Origin: Alphaproteobacteria bacterium
Lineage (GTDB): Bacteria > Pseudomonadota > Alphaproteobacteria > Micavibrionales > Micavibrionaceae
Assembly: GCA_023141075.1 (NCBI GenBank)
Contig: JAGLKL010000008.1
Coordinates: forward strand, 1 to 17,815
Direction: 5' to 3'
DNA length: 17,815 bases
The translations under genes and the position numbers were made by a program. Positions 7,832 to 16,635 of this stretch are shown here, piece by piece; positions within the stretch are counted from its first letter, which is position 1, and the number at the start of each line of letters is the position of its first letter. Under the pieces are notes generated by a model. It was given only the letters and a program-made list of their open reading frames with translations, was not told the origin of the DNA and made no database searches.

Positions 7832-10723
7832 TTATGATCCTGCAGCCGCTTTCGCCATCCCTCCAAGACCGCCCCCAATCTTACCCAAGACTTGTTGTGA
7901 TCCGATCGACGCTCTAGAGACCAAGCCCTGAGCCGGATCTTCACGCGTATCACCAAACGTTGCCACACTTTGTCCCATCCATCTTAGAATATTGTTTGGA
8001 ATAAGGTCGATCAGTTTAAATGACGACATACCAATCATGTACACTATAAGCGTGTAAATAACGGTAAAGAAGAACTGATCAATCAACGAACGCATATATT
8101 CCCCGGTAAAACTTGCATCTGCAATCTGAGAGGTTATGTCATAACCGGCAGTGTTTTCCATCACCAGATCAAAGATACTGTTCAAAACATTAACAAGCGC
8201 AGAAAAAATCGAAATACTGGCCAACATTCCAAACACAATCAAAATAGGTCTTAAGAAAACTTCAAAAATCAGGAAGTACCCGTTCATCGCCGCATTTCCC
8301 GGCATACCATGCCCATCGATACGAATATGCGCCAAAGCCCATAATGGAGCGCCTACCATCGCCTCGAATATCCCTTTTACCCACCCTCCTACAGCAAAGA
8401 AGAAATAAATAAACGGTAAAAACGGCAAAATATAGAACAGAACAAAGCCCACTGTTAACCCAAGCATAGCGACCGTAATGAAGAAGCTTGAAATCACGTA
8501 CATAAGCTGCTTGGGAACCGGACCCATAGCACTAACCATTGATGATGCTGCCGCATAGCCAAGTGAGCGTATCGAACTTTCGACCAATGACCGCCCGACA
8601 CCGGAAAGCTGAGCCAACGGATGCGTTGCATTCGCAGCATTATCACGCATATTATACAAACCATCTAAACCGAGCAAATAACTGATAAACGTCAAAATCG
8701 GGTTACCTCGCGGGTGCTGTGACTGTGCGCTTGCAGCTTTTACCCATGCCTTATGGGCATTATAAAGCGCCGTAGCATATTCCAAACCGTGTGCTGAATC
8801 AAGAAGCAAACTCATATCATCAATAGCAGGAGCTTCAGGCTTATATTGTTCTTCTACTGAATGCATATTGACGAACAACGACTTTTTATCAGAGACCGTT
8901 TCCATAATCATTGGATAAGAAACGACGACCGGCACGTTGGCCACAGCATCTGTAAGCTGGCCATTGACTTGGGCAATACGGTTATACCAGACACCGGCAG
9001 CAGCCCACCCACGAGAATATAATGGATCTGCAGACGCAGCTGTACCATTATACGGGCCGCCCCACAAAGTAGATGTCTGAGCCAAGAGAATCGCTGCTTG
9101 CGACGCCGTTTCAATAGTTGCTCTTGCGATATCATTCATGTTTTGCACATACACCGAATCCAGCTTAACATTATGATCCGCAGGATTCACCCCCGCACCC
9201 GGAAGCCCTTTCACATAACGATCTGCATAATAACGATAACGGTGATTCAGCGAAGGCAATCGCTGATATGCCGGGTAACCTGCCCCACCGGCAACACCAT
9301 CCCATAAAGCCCCCCACCATAAATCACGGAACAAATTATAATACGCCTCCTGCATATCTCTCATATAAGGTTCCTGATCGGCAAAGCGACGCCCGTCGAT
9401 GAGAGAAAAAATAATATCTCCGCATATCGGCTTGACACTGGAATGAAAATCACTGAATTTGTCTTCGTCCCTGACACCAAAACGAATTTTGATCTTAACC
9501 GTATTAACGGGTACCCAATCCACGACACTCTGATATGTATGACCAAGCTCTGTAAGCAGCATAGCGTTGATAGGCGCAGTATCCTCCTTTAAAACATAAG
9601 GATGGATTCTATCTGCCAACGGCAATGCCGCAGATAGTGGCAGTCCCTCACGATTTTCCTTCTCGCGCAACTCAGTAAGCATGTAGTGATCCGTTATATA
9701 TTTACATGTCCGCGCAACGAACATATACTGCACAAATTCATTAAGATCGGGCATATTGGGCATGGAAACCAGTCTCTGGAAGTTTCCGGTATAGCTTGTA
9801 GACAATGCAACATTAAAATAAGTCCAGCCATTTGTCGCAAACGCCGAGCCCCATTTTGCAGAATAAAGCACAATATATTGCGCAGAATTCAGGCCTACAG
9901 TAAGTGGCATAAGCAAACCAAAAGCAATCACAATACGCAACGGCGCCCATGTCTTATTAAAACGCTTGCCAAAAGGAGTCCCCGTCTGTGTAGTTTCTCC
10001 GATCACAGTAACGACGAAATAGGCCGTCATAATCACCGCGATAATCATCAGACCACTACTATAAAACCCGAAAATCTTGTGCAACCCGTCATGGAAGGGG
10101 AATGGGAAATAGGTAAATCCCTGAGGCGAAAAGGGACCCATTTGATCCGAAAACGCCGGTATAAAACTCACAAAAAATACCGTATTCATAGCCGTGAAAT
10201 TGGTTCCATCACTCTGCTGACACACCGTATTCGTACTGACACAAGACTCAAAAAACCCTGTATTAAGCAAACTTGGGTGTGGAACACCAAACACCATGTC
10301 CAGCATCATATATGAAATATCATGCGGTCTGTTAGCAGCCGGAACAACGAAAAAACCGGAAAAGTTTACTGGCAGCGCAACAGCAGGCTGGAGAATAAAA
10401 ATCGAACCCAGCGCCAGAAGCTGAATGAGGAATATAATAATACCGGCCAGAACCGCGACATACAGAACGATCTGATCTATATTTTTTAGGCTGAATGTAA
10501 TGTTATTGGCGGCTTCAGCCAAAACATGGCGAATACCGAAACGCCCGATATTCCTTTGCATGATATAAGGGTGGTTTCTGGGCAAAAGACCCACCATTTG
10601 ATAAACCACAGCGATGAAGAAAGGAATATAACCAAACCCGCCAAACAACAAGGTGCGCAACCTAGGCATAACCTCAGGCAACGCAACATACCTGAACAAA
10701 TCCTTAAATATTAACCTTGGCAT
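7832..10723 (-). CDS. DotA/TraY family type IVB secretion membrane protein (second copy)
   Basis: Middle gene of the tandem trio, 963 residues and the shortest. It has the same order of landmarks: NHPYI, NIGRFGIRHV, NITFS and DQIVLY at about 50-88; first membrane segment about 84-112; DISYMMLDMVFGV (135-147); TGTPFGKRFNKTW (247-259); SAQYIVLYSAKWGS (280-293); FATNGW (295-300); KPICGDI (431-437); RGWAAAGVWYN (571-581); LPFIYFFF (769-776); PLWALAH (793-799); FLRPIL (823-828); and PNNILRWMG (909-917). The tail after the last membrane segment is Gly/Ala-rich (GKIGGGLGGMAKAAAGS). The shared cysteines are 161, 168, 340 and 434; the extra pair present in both neighbours is absent. The ATG is preceded by a purine-rich AAGGAAGAGAGAG that can serve as ribosome binding site. 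It lies 86 bp after the first copy, and the three are likely one operon. L. pneumophila DotA likewise has a large periplasmic domain and a cytoplasmic C-terminus, which fits this layout. Confidence 0.92.
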   Translation of the reverse strand: MPRLIFKDLFRYVALPEVMPRLRTLLFGGFGYIPFFIAVVYQMVGLLPRNHPYIMQRNIGRFGIRHVLAEAANNITFSLKNIDQIVLYVAVLAGIIIFLIQLLALGSIFILQPAVALPVNFSGFFVVPAANRPHDISYMMLDMVFGVPHPSLLNTGFFESCVSTNTVCQQSDGTNFTAMNTVFFVSFIPAFSDQMGPFSPQGFTYFPFPFHDGLHKIFGFYSSGLMIIAVIMTAYFVVTVIGETTQTGTPFGKRFNKTWAPLRIVIAFGLLMPLTVGLNSAQYIVLYSAKWGSAFATNGWTYFNVALSTSYTGNFQRLVSMPNMPDLNEFVQYMFVARTCKYITDHYMLTELREKENREGLPLSAALPLADRIHPYVLKEDTAPINAMLLTELGHTYQSVVDWVPVNTVKIKIRFGVRDEDKFSDFHSSVKPICGDIIFSLIDGRRFADQEPYMRDMQEAYYNLFRDLWWGALWDGVAGGAGYPAYQRLPSLNHRYRYYADRYVKGLPGAGVNPADHNVKLDSVYVQNMNDIARATIETASQAAILLAQTSTLWGGPYNGTAASADPLYSRGWAAAGVWYNRIAQVNGQLTDAVANVPVVVSYPMIMETVSDKKSLFVNMHSVEEQYKPEAPAIDDMSLLLDSAHGLEYATALYNAHKAWVKAASAQSQHPRGNPILTFISYLLGLDGLYNMRDNAANATHPLAQLSGVGRSLVESSIRSLGYAAASSMVSAMGPVPKQLMYVISSFFITVAMLGLTVGFVLFYILPFLPFIYFFFAVGGWVKGIFEAMVGAPLWALAHIRIDGHGMPGNAAMNGYFLIFEVFLRPILIVFGMLASISIFSALVNVLNSIFDLVMENTAGYDITSQIADASFTGEYMRSLIDQFFFTVIYTLIVYMIGMSSFKLIDLIPNNILRWMGQSVATFGDTREDPAQGLVSRASIGSQQVLGKIGGGLGGMAKAAAGS

Positions 10724-10809
10724 CTACTCTCTCTTCCTTAACATCAAACTCAAACAATAATGGCTCAAACAGGGGTTTTTCTTAACCCTCATATCCTGAT
10801 ACTTTAAGT

Positions 10810-13800
10810 TCAGGTCTTAGATGGAGATGAACTAACAGCCTTCGAGAGCGCACCGCCCAAACTTCCACCAACACCTTTACCCAACTGCATCACAGCACCG
10901 GCAGCCTGATTACCGATAGTCATACCACCAACAGCAGCATAACGGCTCAGACTGTCAACGTTATCCTGATCAATATCACCATAGGCAGACACACCCGCCC
11001 CGGCCCAGCGCAGGATGTTATCAGGGATCTTATCGATCAGCTTAAATGAAGACATGGCCAACATATACGACACAATCGTGTAAACTAGAGTAAAGAAGAA
11101 CTGATCAAGTTTTTCACGGAAATAATAAACAACACCTGGCCCGGTATAAGAAACGGTACCGTTAATATCGTCCACTTCTGTAAACCCGGCAGTGTTTGCA
11201 GTAACCAGATCCCAAATGACATTAAGAATACGAACCTGCGTAGCAAATATAATAATCGCCGCTAATAATGCTATGACAGTCAGAATCGGCCTTATAAAAA
11301 TCTCAAGAAGAAGGAAATACCCGTTTGCAGCAGCATCTCCCGGAAGCCCTTCACCATCAATACGCATATGCGCCAGTGCCCACAAAGGCACACCGATCAT
11401 GGCTTCAAAAATAGTTTTGACCCAGTTAGCCACAGAGAAAAAGAAATATAAAAACGGCATGAACGGCAAAACATAAAATAACACAAAACCGGCGGTCAAA
11501 CCGATAAATGCTACAGAATAAAACATACTGCTGGCCGCATCGATAAGCCCGGCAACGGTTTTGAATTTTTCAAGCCCGCCAAGCAATCCGCCAAGGAACG
11601 CCCCTGTCGTTGCTCCGGCCATATTAATAACAGCAGAGTTAACCAGCCCTTTCCCGATCGCAACAAGCTGCGCCAATGGGTGCATATGTTGGTTAGCACC
11701 ACGAATATTAAGAATACCCGTTGTTCCCATCAATATGGTTACCGCGTGCATAAACGGGTTATCGGTTTTCGCCTGATTAAGATTGTTATTGTCCTTTGAG
11801 TCATTAGGCTTATTCCAGAATTCATAGACGCTATAAAGAGGAATCGCAATTTGCGTAACCGCGTCAGAACCGCCCCCTTCAAGCCTCACGCGTTTGGGAC
11901 TGGTATTCGCAGCTTCCGAAGGAATATGCGGATCGAACAACTCACTAATACTGACGTTTTTCGCGTGTTGCTGCTTAAAGGCTTTAACTTGTTCCATAAC
12001 AAGCGGATAGCGCTCCATATAAGGCATACTTTTAACACCGTCCATCCAGCCACTGTTAATTTCTGCAATCTTATTATACCAGATACCGGCACCTCCCCAT
12101 CCACGACGAGATATCTCCGTTTCAAACTCAGCATAAACTGAATTAGTAACATAATTTTCCCAAGCCTCTAGAATTTCCAGTTTCAGATTAAGCGCATTTG
12201 TACTAATAAAATCAGAACGCCATTCCACTGATGGCGGAATATTGGGACAATCGGCTAAAGCAATATAACCGTTAATCCCGCCAATCGCGCCAAGAGGTAT
12301 AGCCGTTGCCGCCTCCGTTCCGTTACAAAAATCATTCAGTTGTTTTTTATCTTGCTCTGCGGCAATCTCTACAAGATGGCGCCCGATCTGTCTGAGTTCA
12401 GGAGCCAAAAACCATAGATCCAAAACCAACTGGTAATAAAAATTTTGCATCTGATCCGCCCCGCCCCGCCCAAGAGCAGAACCGCCGGGATCGCTTAAAT
12501 CAGCAATCGGAATGCGAATATCACCGCAAAGTGGCATCACATTACCGGTTTTATCGCTGTATACGTAGTCATTGGCAACGCCACCCCTCATTTTGAATTC
12601 ACCAAAACGGATAATGATATCACTACCGTAGTAAAAACCAAGACCATTCACAACACCTGCACCCGCATGATATGGCACCGAAGCACTATCACCGATATAC
12701 TCACGGATTTGTGGAAACCCAAAAATATTAGAGGTTCCAAGCTGTCCAGCAACCATACCGGCGGTCTCGTTTTTTATTAAAAAAGCCTGAACTTCATATC
12801 TCCCAAGATTGGCAGTTTCCTCAGCATAATTAGCTGTTTTATTCGGATAAGGAGAATTGTCATCCAATGTTTCGTTCTTTTTTCCGGTAGTCCAACTCCC
12901 ATTCAGACGATGATATGCGTACGCACAGGCATGCACCAAACTCATCGCTTCGATGAGAGGGGCTATATCCGGTGCTTCGGGCAAAGCAACATAAGAATAA
13001 CGCTCCCCGAGAGGAAGCCCTGCGGGGAAAGTCGCCCCTCCCCCTGTAAACATCGTGTGTGCGGCAACTGCACCGTTAAAGATATTCCAGCCATTCGTCG
13101 CAAACCCTGAAGCATATTTGGCTGTATAAAGGACAATATACTGCCCCGAGCTCAACCCGAAATCTATGGGCATTAGCAAGCCCAGCGCTACAATCAGGCG
13201 AATAGGAACCCAGAAATTTTGGAAACGTTGGCCAAAAGGCGTACCGGTCACAGCCGTTTCAACAATAACAACAACCAGAAAATACAAGAAAATCAACACG
13301 GCGATCATCATCAAACCGGTTGAATAAAATTCAAATAATCCATACAGAGCTAAGTGAAACGGTGCAGGCGCAGGAGCGATGAATATCTCATGGTCAGTAC
13401 AAACCGCCGGTGCAGAAAGAGAACAGAAAATTCCCGGAATACCAAAAACCTCGTGAAGGATGCTAAACGCAACATCTGTCTGAGGAAACTGCGTATCGAA
13501 CATTGTCACGGCCAAAACAGGGGAAATCAGTGTGACATAAAACAGCAATGCAATCTGAATAATTAAAATAACAATCCCCGAAAGGACAGCAAAAAAGACA
13601 ATAATCTGGTCAATATTCTTATACGAAAATGTCAGATTTTTAGATGCTTGCGCGATAACATGGCGAAATCCATAGCGCCCGATATTTTCAGGCATTAAAT
13701 AAGGGTGACCGTTTGGAAGAAGACGCACAATGGAAAAAACCTGCGCCATCAAAAACGAAACATACCCAAATCCGGAAGCAAAGAAATCCTTAATACGAGG

Positions 13801-13857
13801 AATAACACGCGGCATAGTCGCATACGCAATGACGTCTCTAGCTTTAATATTCTGCAC
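10810..13857 (-). CDS. DotA/TraY family type IVB secretion membrane protein (first copy)
   Basis: Promoter-proximal gene of the trio, 1015 residues. Landmarks are GHPYL, NIGRYGFRHV, NLTFS and DQIIVF (about 50-88); first membrane segment about 84-115; DVAFSILHEVFGI (128-140); TGTPFGQRFQNFW (204-216); SGQYIVLYTAKYAS (237-250); FATNGW (252-257); PLCGDI (442-447); RRGWGGAGIWYN (584-595); MPFLYFFF (800-807); PLWALAH (824-830); FIRPIL (854-859); and PDNILRWAG (945-953). The tail is rich in Gly, Ala and Ser. Shared cysteines are 145, 153, 311 and 444; two further ones (511 and 537) resemble an extra pair in the third copy. The start is GTG: an in-frame stop lies four codons upstream and the N-terminus then aligns with both paralogs. 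An ATG at codon 15 is possible but would remove aligned sequence. The ribosome binding site (AAAGG, 15 bases away) is poor. Confidence 0.92.
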   Translation of the reverse strand: MQNIKARDVIAYATMPRVIPRIKDFFASGFGYVSFLMAQVFSIVRLLPNGHPYLMPENIGRYGFRHVIAQASKNLTFSYKNIDQIIVFFAVLSGIVILIIQIALLFYVTLISPVLAVTMFDTQFPQTDVAFSILHEVFGIPGIFCSLSAPAVCTDHEIFIAPAPAPFHLALYGLFEFYSTGLMMIAVLIFLYFLVVVIVETAVTGTPFGQRFQNFWVPIRLIVALGLLMPIDFGLSSGQYIVLYTAKYASGFATNGWNIFNGAVAAHTMFTGGGATFPAGLPLGERYSYVALPEAPDIAPLIEAMSLVHACAYAYHRLNGSWTTGKKNETLDDNSPYPNKTANYAEETANLGRYEVQAFLIKNETAGMVAGQLGTSNIFGFPQIREYIGDSASVPYHAGAGVVNGLGFYYGSDIIIRFGEFKMRGGVANDYVYSDKTGNVMPLCGDIRIPIADLSDPGGSALGRGGADQMQNFYYQLVLDLWFLAPELRQIGRHLVEIAAEQDKKQLNDFCNGTEAATAIPLGAIGGINGYIALADCPNIPPSVEWRSDFISTNALNLKLEILEAWENYVTNSVYAEFETEISRRGWGGAGIWYNKIAEINSGWMDGVKSMPYMERYPLVMEQVKAFKQQHAKNVSISELFDPHIPSEAANTSPKRVRLEGGGSDAVTQIAIPLYSVYEFWNKPNDSKDNNNLNQAKTDNPFMHAVTILMGTTGILNIRGANQHMHPLAQLVAIGKGLVNSAVINMAGATTGAFLGGLLGGLEKFKTVAGLIDAASSMFYSVAFIGLTAGFVLFYVLPFMPFLYFFFSVANWVKTIFEAMIGVPLWALAHMRIDGEGLPGDAAANGYFLLLEIFIRPILTVIALLAAIIIFATQVRILNVIWDLVTANTAGFTEVDDINGTVSYTGPGVVYYFREKLDQFFFTLVYTIVSYMLAMSSFKLIDKIPDNILRWAGAGVSAYGDIDQDNVDSLSRYAAVGGMTIGNQAAGAVMQLGKGVGGSLGGALSKAVSSSPSKT

Positions 13858-13939
13858 GATACAAGCTCACTACCTTTAAGAAACACAAAAACAATCCAAA
13901 ACACGCACAAATAAACCGCATTTTAGACAATTACTATGT

Positions 13940-13948
13940 ATTGTAACA
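13940..13948 (-). promoter_or_regulatory. Candidate extended -10 promoter for the DotA/TraY cluster
   Basis: On the minus strand TGTTACAAT is an extended -10 element (TGn before TACAAT), about 83 bases before the GTG of the first DotA/TraY gene. No good -35 is visible at the usual distance, which an extended -10 can tolerate. It lies in the 224-bp gap between ettA and the cluster. That gap holds no gene and no clear ettA terminator, so readthrough from ettA cannot be excluded. Confidence 0.3.
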
Positions 13949-14081
13949 TCATTTGCAGAGAAAATGCGAGTTTTTATGTCATATTTTCGCCAGATTTACC
14001 GTCTTTTTTAGACCTTTCCTAAAGTGCAAAACAGCTACTAAGCTCATCTGGTATATAATCTTCAACAACCACCAAGCAGCC

Positions 14082-15755
14082 CTATTTCCGCAAAGGCCTA
14101 TACTTGATACGTTTTGGTGTATCGGCATCATGACCCATACGCTTGCGGTAGTCGGCCTCATAGTCCTGATAATTGCCCTCAAACCATGTGACTTGAGAAT
14201 CCCCTTCAAAAGCCAGAATATGCGTTGCCAACCTATCGAGAAACCATCTATCGTGAGAAATCACCACTGCGCAGCCTGCATATTGCTCCAAAGCCTCTTC
14301 CAGCGCCGCCAGTGTTTCCGTATCCAGATCATTAGTCGGTTCATCCAGCAAAATCACATTAGCCTCTTCGCGGAACATCTTGGCAAGATGTACGCGATTC
14401 CTCTGCCCGCCCGACAAAGACCCGACTTTCTTTTGCTGATCGGGGCCTCGGAAGTTAAACGCAGACACGTACGCCCGGCTTTGCATCTCAATTTTGCCCA
14501 GCTTTATGATGTCTGTACCGCCCGATATTTCCTCCCACACAGTTGCATCATCATTGAGGCTATCGCGGCTTTGATCGACATAGCCCAGCTTCACCGTATC
14601 CCCGACTTTAAACGTCCCGTCATCGGGGGTCTCTTTGCCCGTAATCATCTTAAACAGCGTCGTTTTACCCGCGCCGTTCGGCCCAATCACCCCGACAATG
14701 CCTCCCGGAGGCAAATTGAATGACAAATCATCAATCAGAAGACGATCACCAAAACCTTTGCTAATATTTTTAGCCTCAATTACCAAATCACCCAAACGAG
14801 GCGGCGTAGGAATAACGATCTGCGCATTGGTTCCATCGCGTTTATGGCTCTGAGCCAACAGATCTTCATACGCATTAATACGCGCCTTTGATTTCGCCCG
14901 ACGTGCCGAAGGGCTTTTACCCATCCATTCCATTTCACGCGCAAGTGTCTTCTGGCGCGTTGATTCCTCGCGCTCTTCATGACGCATACGCTTAGCTTTA
15001 GCATCCAGATAAGCTGAGTAATTGCCTTCATAAGGAATGCCGCTCCCGCGATCAATCTCCAAAATCCAGCCCGTTACATTATCCAAAAAGTACCTATCAT
15101 GCGTAACCATCACTACCGCGCCCGAATATTCGCTCAGGAATCGCTGCAACCACGCTACGCTCTCAGCGTCCAGATGGTTGGTCGGCTCATCAAGCAAAAG
15201 CAAGTCCGGCTTTTCTAAAAGAAGCTTACACAATGCCACACGGCGCTTTTCCCCACCGGAAAGGTTAATTACATCCGCATCTGCCGGAGGACAACGCAGA
15301 GCATCCATCGCTATTTCAATGGTACGATCCAGCTCCCATCCATCTACAGCATCAATCTTTTCCTGCAATTCTCCCATTTCATCGGAGAGCTTATCAAAAT
15401 CCGCATCCGGCTCGCCCATCTCCATACCAATAGCATTAAAGCGATCAACCATGGCTTTGATATCAGCCAGAGCTTCCATAACGTTCTCGCCCACGGTCTT
15501 GCTTTCATCAAGATGCGGCTCTTGCTCTAAATAACCCACGCGTGCACCTTCCGCCGACCATGCCTCGCCCAAAAAGTCCTTATCAACTCCCGCCATAATC
15601 CGCAAAAGCGTTGATTTCCCCGCACCGTTAGGCCCGAGTACACCAATTTTCGCGCCAGGGAAAAAGCTTAAAGTCATGTCCTCAAGAACTTTTTTTCCAT
15701 TGCCGTACGCCTTTGTTAGACCGTTCATAACGTACACATATTGATAAGATGCCAT
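14082..15755 (-). CDS. ettA: Energy-dependent translational throttle protein EttA (ABC-F ATPase)
   Basis: Cytosolic ABC-F protein that binds the ribosomal E site and gates entry into elongation according to the ATP/ADP state. The 557 residues hold two ABC domains. Domain 1 has Walker A GPNGAGKST (41-49), signature LSGGE (165-169) and Walker B LLLLDEPTNHLD with Glu190. Domain 2 has GPNGAGKTT (358-366), LSGGQ (447-451), ILLDEPTNDLD with Glu472, and the switch His501. An arm inserted in domain 1 and the basic linker between the domains (about 240-300) are as in E. coli EttA, which has almost the same length; the C-terminus KRIKYRPLRK also matches. The start at 15755 is preferred over an in-frame ATG seven codons upstream because AAAGGA lies five bases before it and MASYQYVYVMNGL matches the family N-terminus. 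Confidence 0.96.
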   Translation of the reverse strand: MASYQYVYVMNGLTKAYGNGKKVLEDMTLSFFPGAKIGVLGPNGAGKSTLLRIMAGVDKDFLGEAWSAEGARVGYLEQEPHLDESKTVGENVMEALADIKAMVDRFNAIGMEMGEPDADFDKLSDEMGELQEKIDAVDGWELDRTIEIAMDALRCPPADADVINLSGGEKRRVALCKLLLEKPDLLLLDEPTNHLDAESVAWLQRFLSEYSGAVVMVTHDRYFLDNVTGWILEIDRGSGIPYEGNYSAYLDAKAKRMRHEEREESTRQKTLAREMEWMGKSPSARRAKSKARINAYEDLLAQSHKRDGTNAQIVIPTPPRLGDLVIEAKNISKGFGDRLLIDDLSFNLPPGGIVGVIGPNGAGKTTLFKMITGKETPDDGTFKVGDTVKLGYVDQSRDSLNDDATVWEEISGGTDIIKLGKIEMQSRAYVSAFNFRGPDQQKKVGSLSGGQRNRVHLAKMFREEANVILLDEPTNDLDTETLAALEEALEQYAGCAVVISHDRWFLDRLATHILAFEGDSQVTWFEGNYQDYEADYRKRMGHDADTPKRIKYRPLRK

Positions 15756-15760
15756 AGCTT

Positions 15761-15766
15761 TCCTTT
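15761..15766 (-). promoter_or_regulatory. Ribosome binding site that sets the ettA start
   Basis: AAAGGA on the minus strand, five bases before the ATG at 15755. It falls inside the longer frame that begins at 15776 and argues for the shorter protein. Confidence 0.7.
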
Positions 15767-15840
15767 GTAAATTCATTTATCCGTTTGAATTAGAAACATC
15801 TTTGTGACCTAAGACACTTCCAAAGTCAATCACGCAAACA

Positions 15841-15889
15841 ATTATACATATAAAATCCGCGCTTTTATGTATGCTTTTATATATGTATA
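15841..15889. promoter_or_regulatory. AT-rich inverted repeat in the ettA-tag divergent spacer
   Basis: TATACATATAAAA (15843-15855) and TTTTATATATGTATA (15875-15889) are near-perfect inverted arms that differ by one inserted AT pair. A third related arm TTTTATGTAT (15863-15872) lies between them. On the minus strand 15841-15846 reads TATAAT, a consensus -10 box about 85 bases before ettA, although its -35 is poor. The arrangement could be a divergent promoter or an operator for a dimeric regulator. It could also be simple AT-rich promoter DNA. Confidence 0.35.
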
Positions 15890-15924
15890 TTTGAGCATAA
15901 TTAAAGAAGTGTGAAAGATTCTCC

Positions 15925-16521
15925 ATGGCCGAAGAAAGTTTAATCACAGGAAAAGACGGGCATACACGCTGTTGGTGGTGTGGAGATGATCCTCTCTATA
16001 TACGCTATCACGATGAGGAATGGGGCAACCCCGTCTATGACGATGTACGTCTATTTGAAAAGATATGTCTTGAAGGATTTCAGGCGGGTTTAAGCTGGCT
16101 GACAATCTTACGCAAACGGGAAAATTTTCGTACTGCTTTTGCCGGTTTTGATTTTTACGAGATCGCAGGATTCGATGAAAATAAAGTCCTCTCTCTTCTT
16201 CAAGACCACGGAATAATACGCCATCGCGGTAAAATAGAAGCCACAATTAACAACGCGAAAAGAGCCATTGAATTCATCGAAGAACATGGAACATTATCTG
16301 ATTATTTCTGGTCTTTTTCACCGGAAAAAGACACGTACACAGACACGTACACCGCGCCACTTTGTCGCACAGACATGCCACCCCATAGCCCAGCGTCACA
16401 GGCGCTTTCGAAAGATTTGAAGCATCGCGGCTGGCGCTTTGTCGGCCCTACAACCTGTTATGCCTTTATGCAGGCCATGGGACTGGTCAATGACCATATA
16501 AAAGGCTGCCGTTTCCGATAA
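15925..16521 (+). CDS. tag: DNA-3-methyladenine glycosylase I
   Basis: Base-excision repair enzyme that removes 3-methyladenine from alkylated DNA. The 198 residues align end to end with E. coli Tag. The zinc ligands are all present: Cys16 (in RCWWC), His29 (in YIRYHDEEW), His191 and Cys195 (in GLVNDHIKGC). Glu50 in ICLEGFQAGLSWLTIL corresponds to the catalytic acidic residue, and GIIRHRGKIEATINNAKRA (96-114) is the helix-hairpin-helix region. FVGPTTCYAFMQAMGLVNDH is the conserved C-terminal signature. Relative to E. coli it has about 12 extra N-terminal residues. A small in-frame 12-bp duplication gives DTYTDTYT at 136-143. The ribosome binding site before the ATG is weak. It is divergent from ettA and has no + strand partner nearby. 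Confidence 0.96.
   Translation: MAEESLITGKDGHTRCWWCGDDPLYIRYHDEEWGNPVYDDVRLFEKICLEGFQAGLSWLTILRKRENFRTAFAGFDFYEIAGFDENKVLSLLQDHGIIRHRGKIEATINNAKRAIEFIEEHGTLSDYFWSFSPEKDTYTDTYTAPLCRTDMPPHSPASQALSKDLKHRGWRFVGPTTCYAFMQAMGLVNDHIKGCRFR
16330..16353 (+). repeat. 12-bp tandem duplication inside tag
   Basis: GACACGTACACA is followed directly by GACACGTACACC (11 of 12 identical). It encodes DTYT twice in a loop between conserved blocks of Tag. It keeps the frame and should not harm the enzyme. Confidence 0.7.
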
Positions 16522-16555
16522 AAAATTTATAACCCATAAGAAGATCTAAAAGACC

Positions 16556-16584
16556 AAAAAAAGAAGGTGCTCCGAAAAGCACCT
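16556..16584 (-). terminator. Intrinsic terminator of the unrecognised gene
   Basis: On the minus strand AGGTGCT-TTTCGG-AGCACCT forms a 7-bp perfect stem, followed by TTC and then seven T residues. It lies 52 bp after the stop of the - strand gene that ends at 16636. On the + strand, after tag, the same hairpin has no T-tract, so it is mainly a minus-strand terminator. Confidence 0.85.
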
Positions 16585-16635
16585 ATAGATAATTGGTGTG
16601 AAATATAAAACTTTAAAACCTAATCACACAAGCCC

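Noticed and set aside
10741..10809. Hairpin GGGTT / AACCC between the first and second DotA/TraY genes as a terminator
   Set aside because: The stem is only 5 bp and is followed by CTGTTTG, not a T-tract. It is unlikely to end transcription between the two genes.
4566..13857. The three large genes as fragments of one frameshifted giant gene
   Set aside because: Each has its own start, a complete N-terminal block, a full C-terminal membrane block and a tail. The motifs repeat three times in the same order, so they are complete paralogs.
13953..14723. A 256-codon + strand open frame
   Set aside because: Most of it lies antisense to ettA, and its translation is rich in Arg, His, Cys and Ile with no recognisable motif. 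ettA on the other strand is unambiguous.
15756..15776. Upstream in-frame ATG as the ettA start
   Set aside because: It would place the strong AAAGGA site inside the coding region and add residues that other EttA proteins lack.
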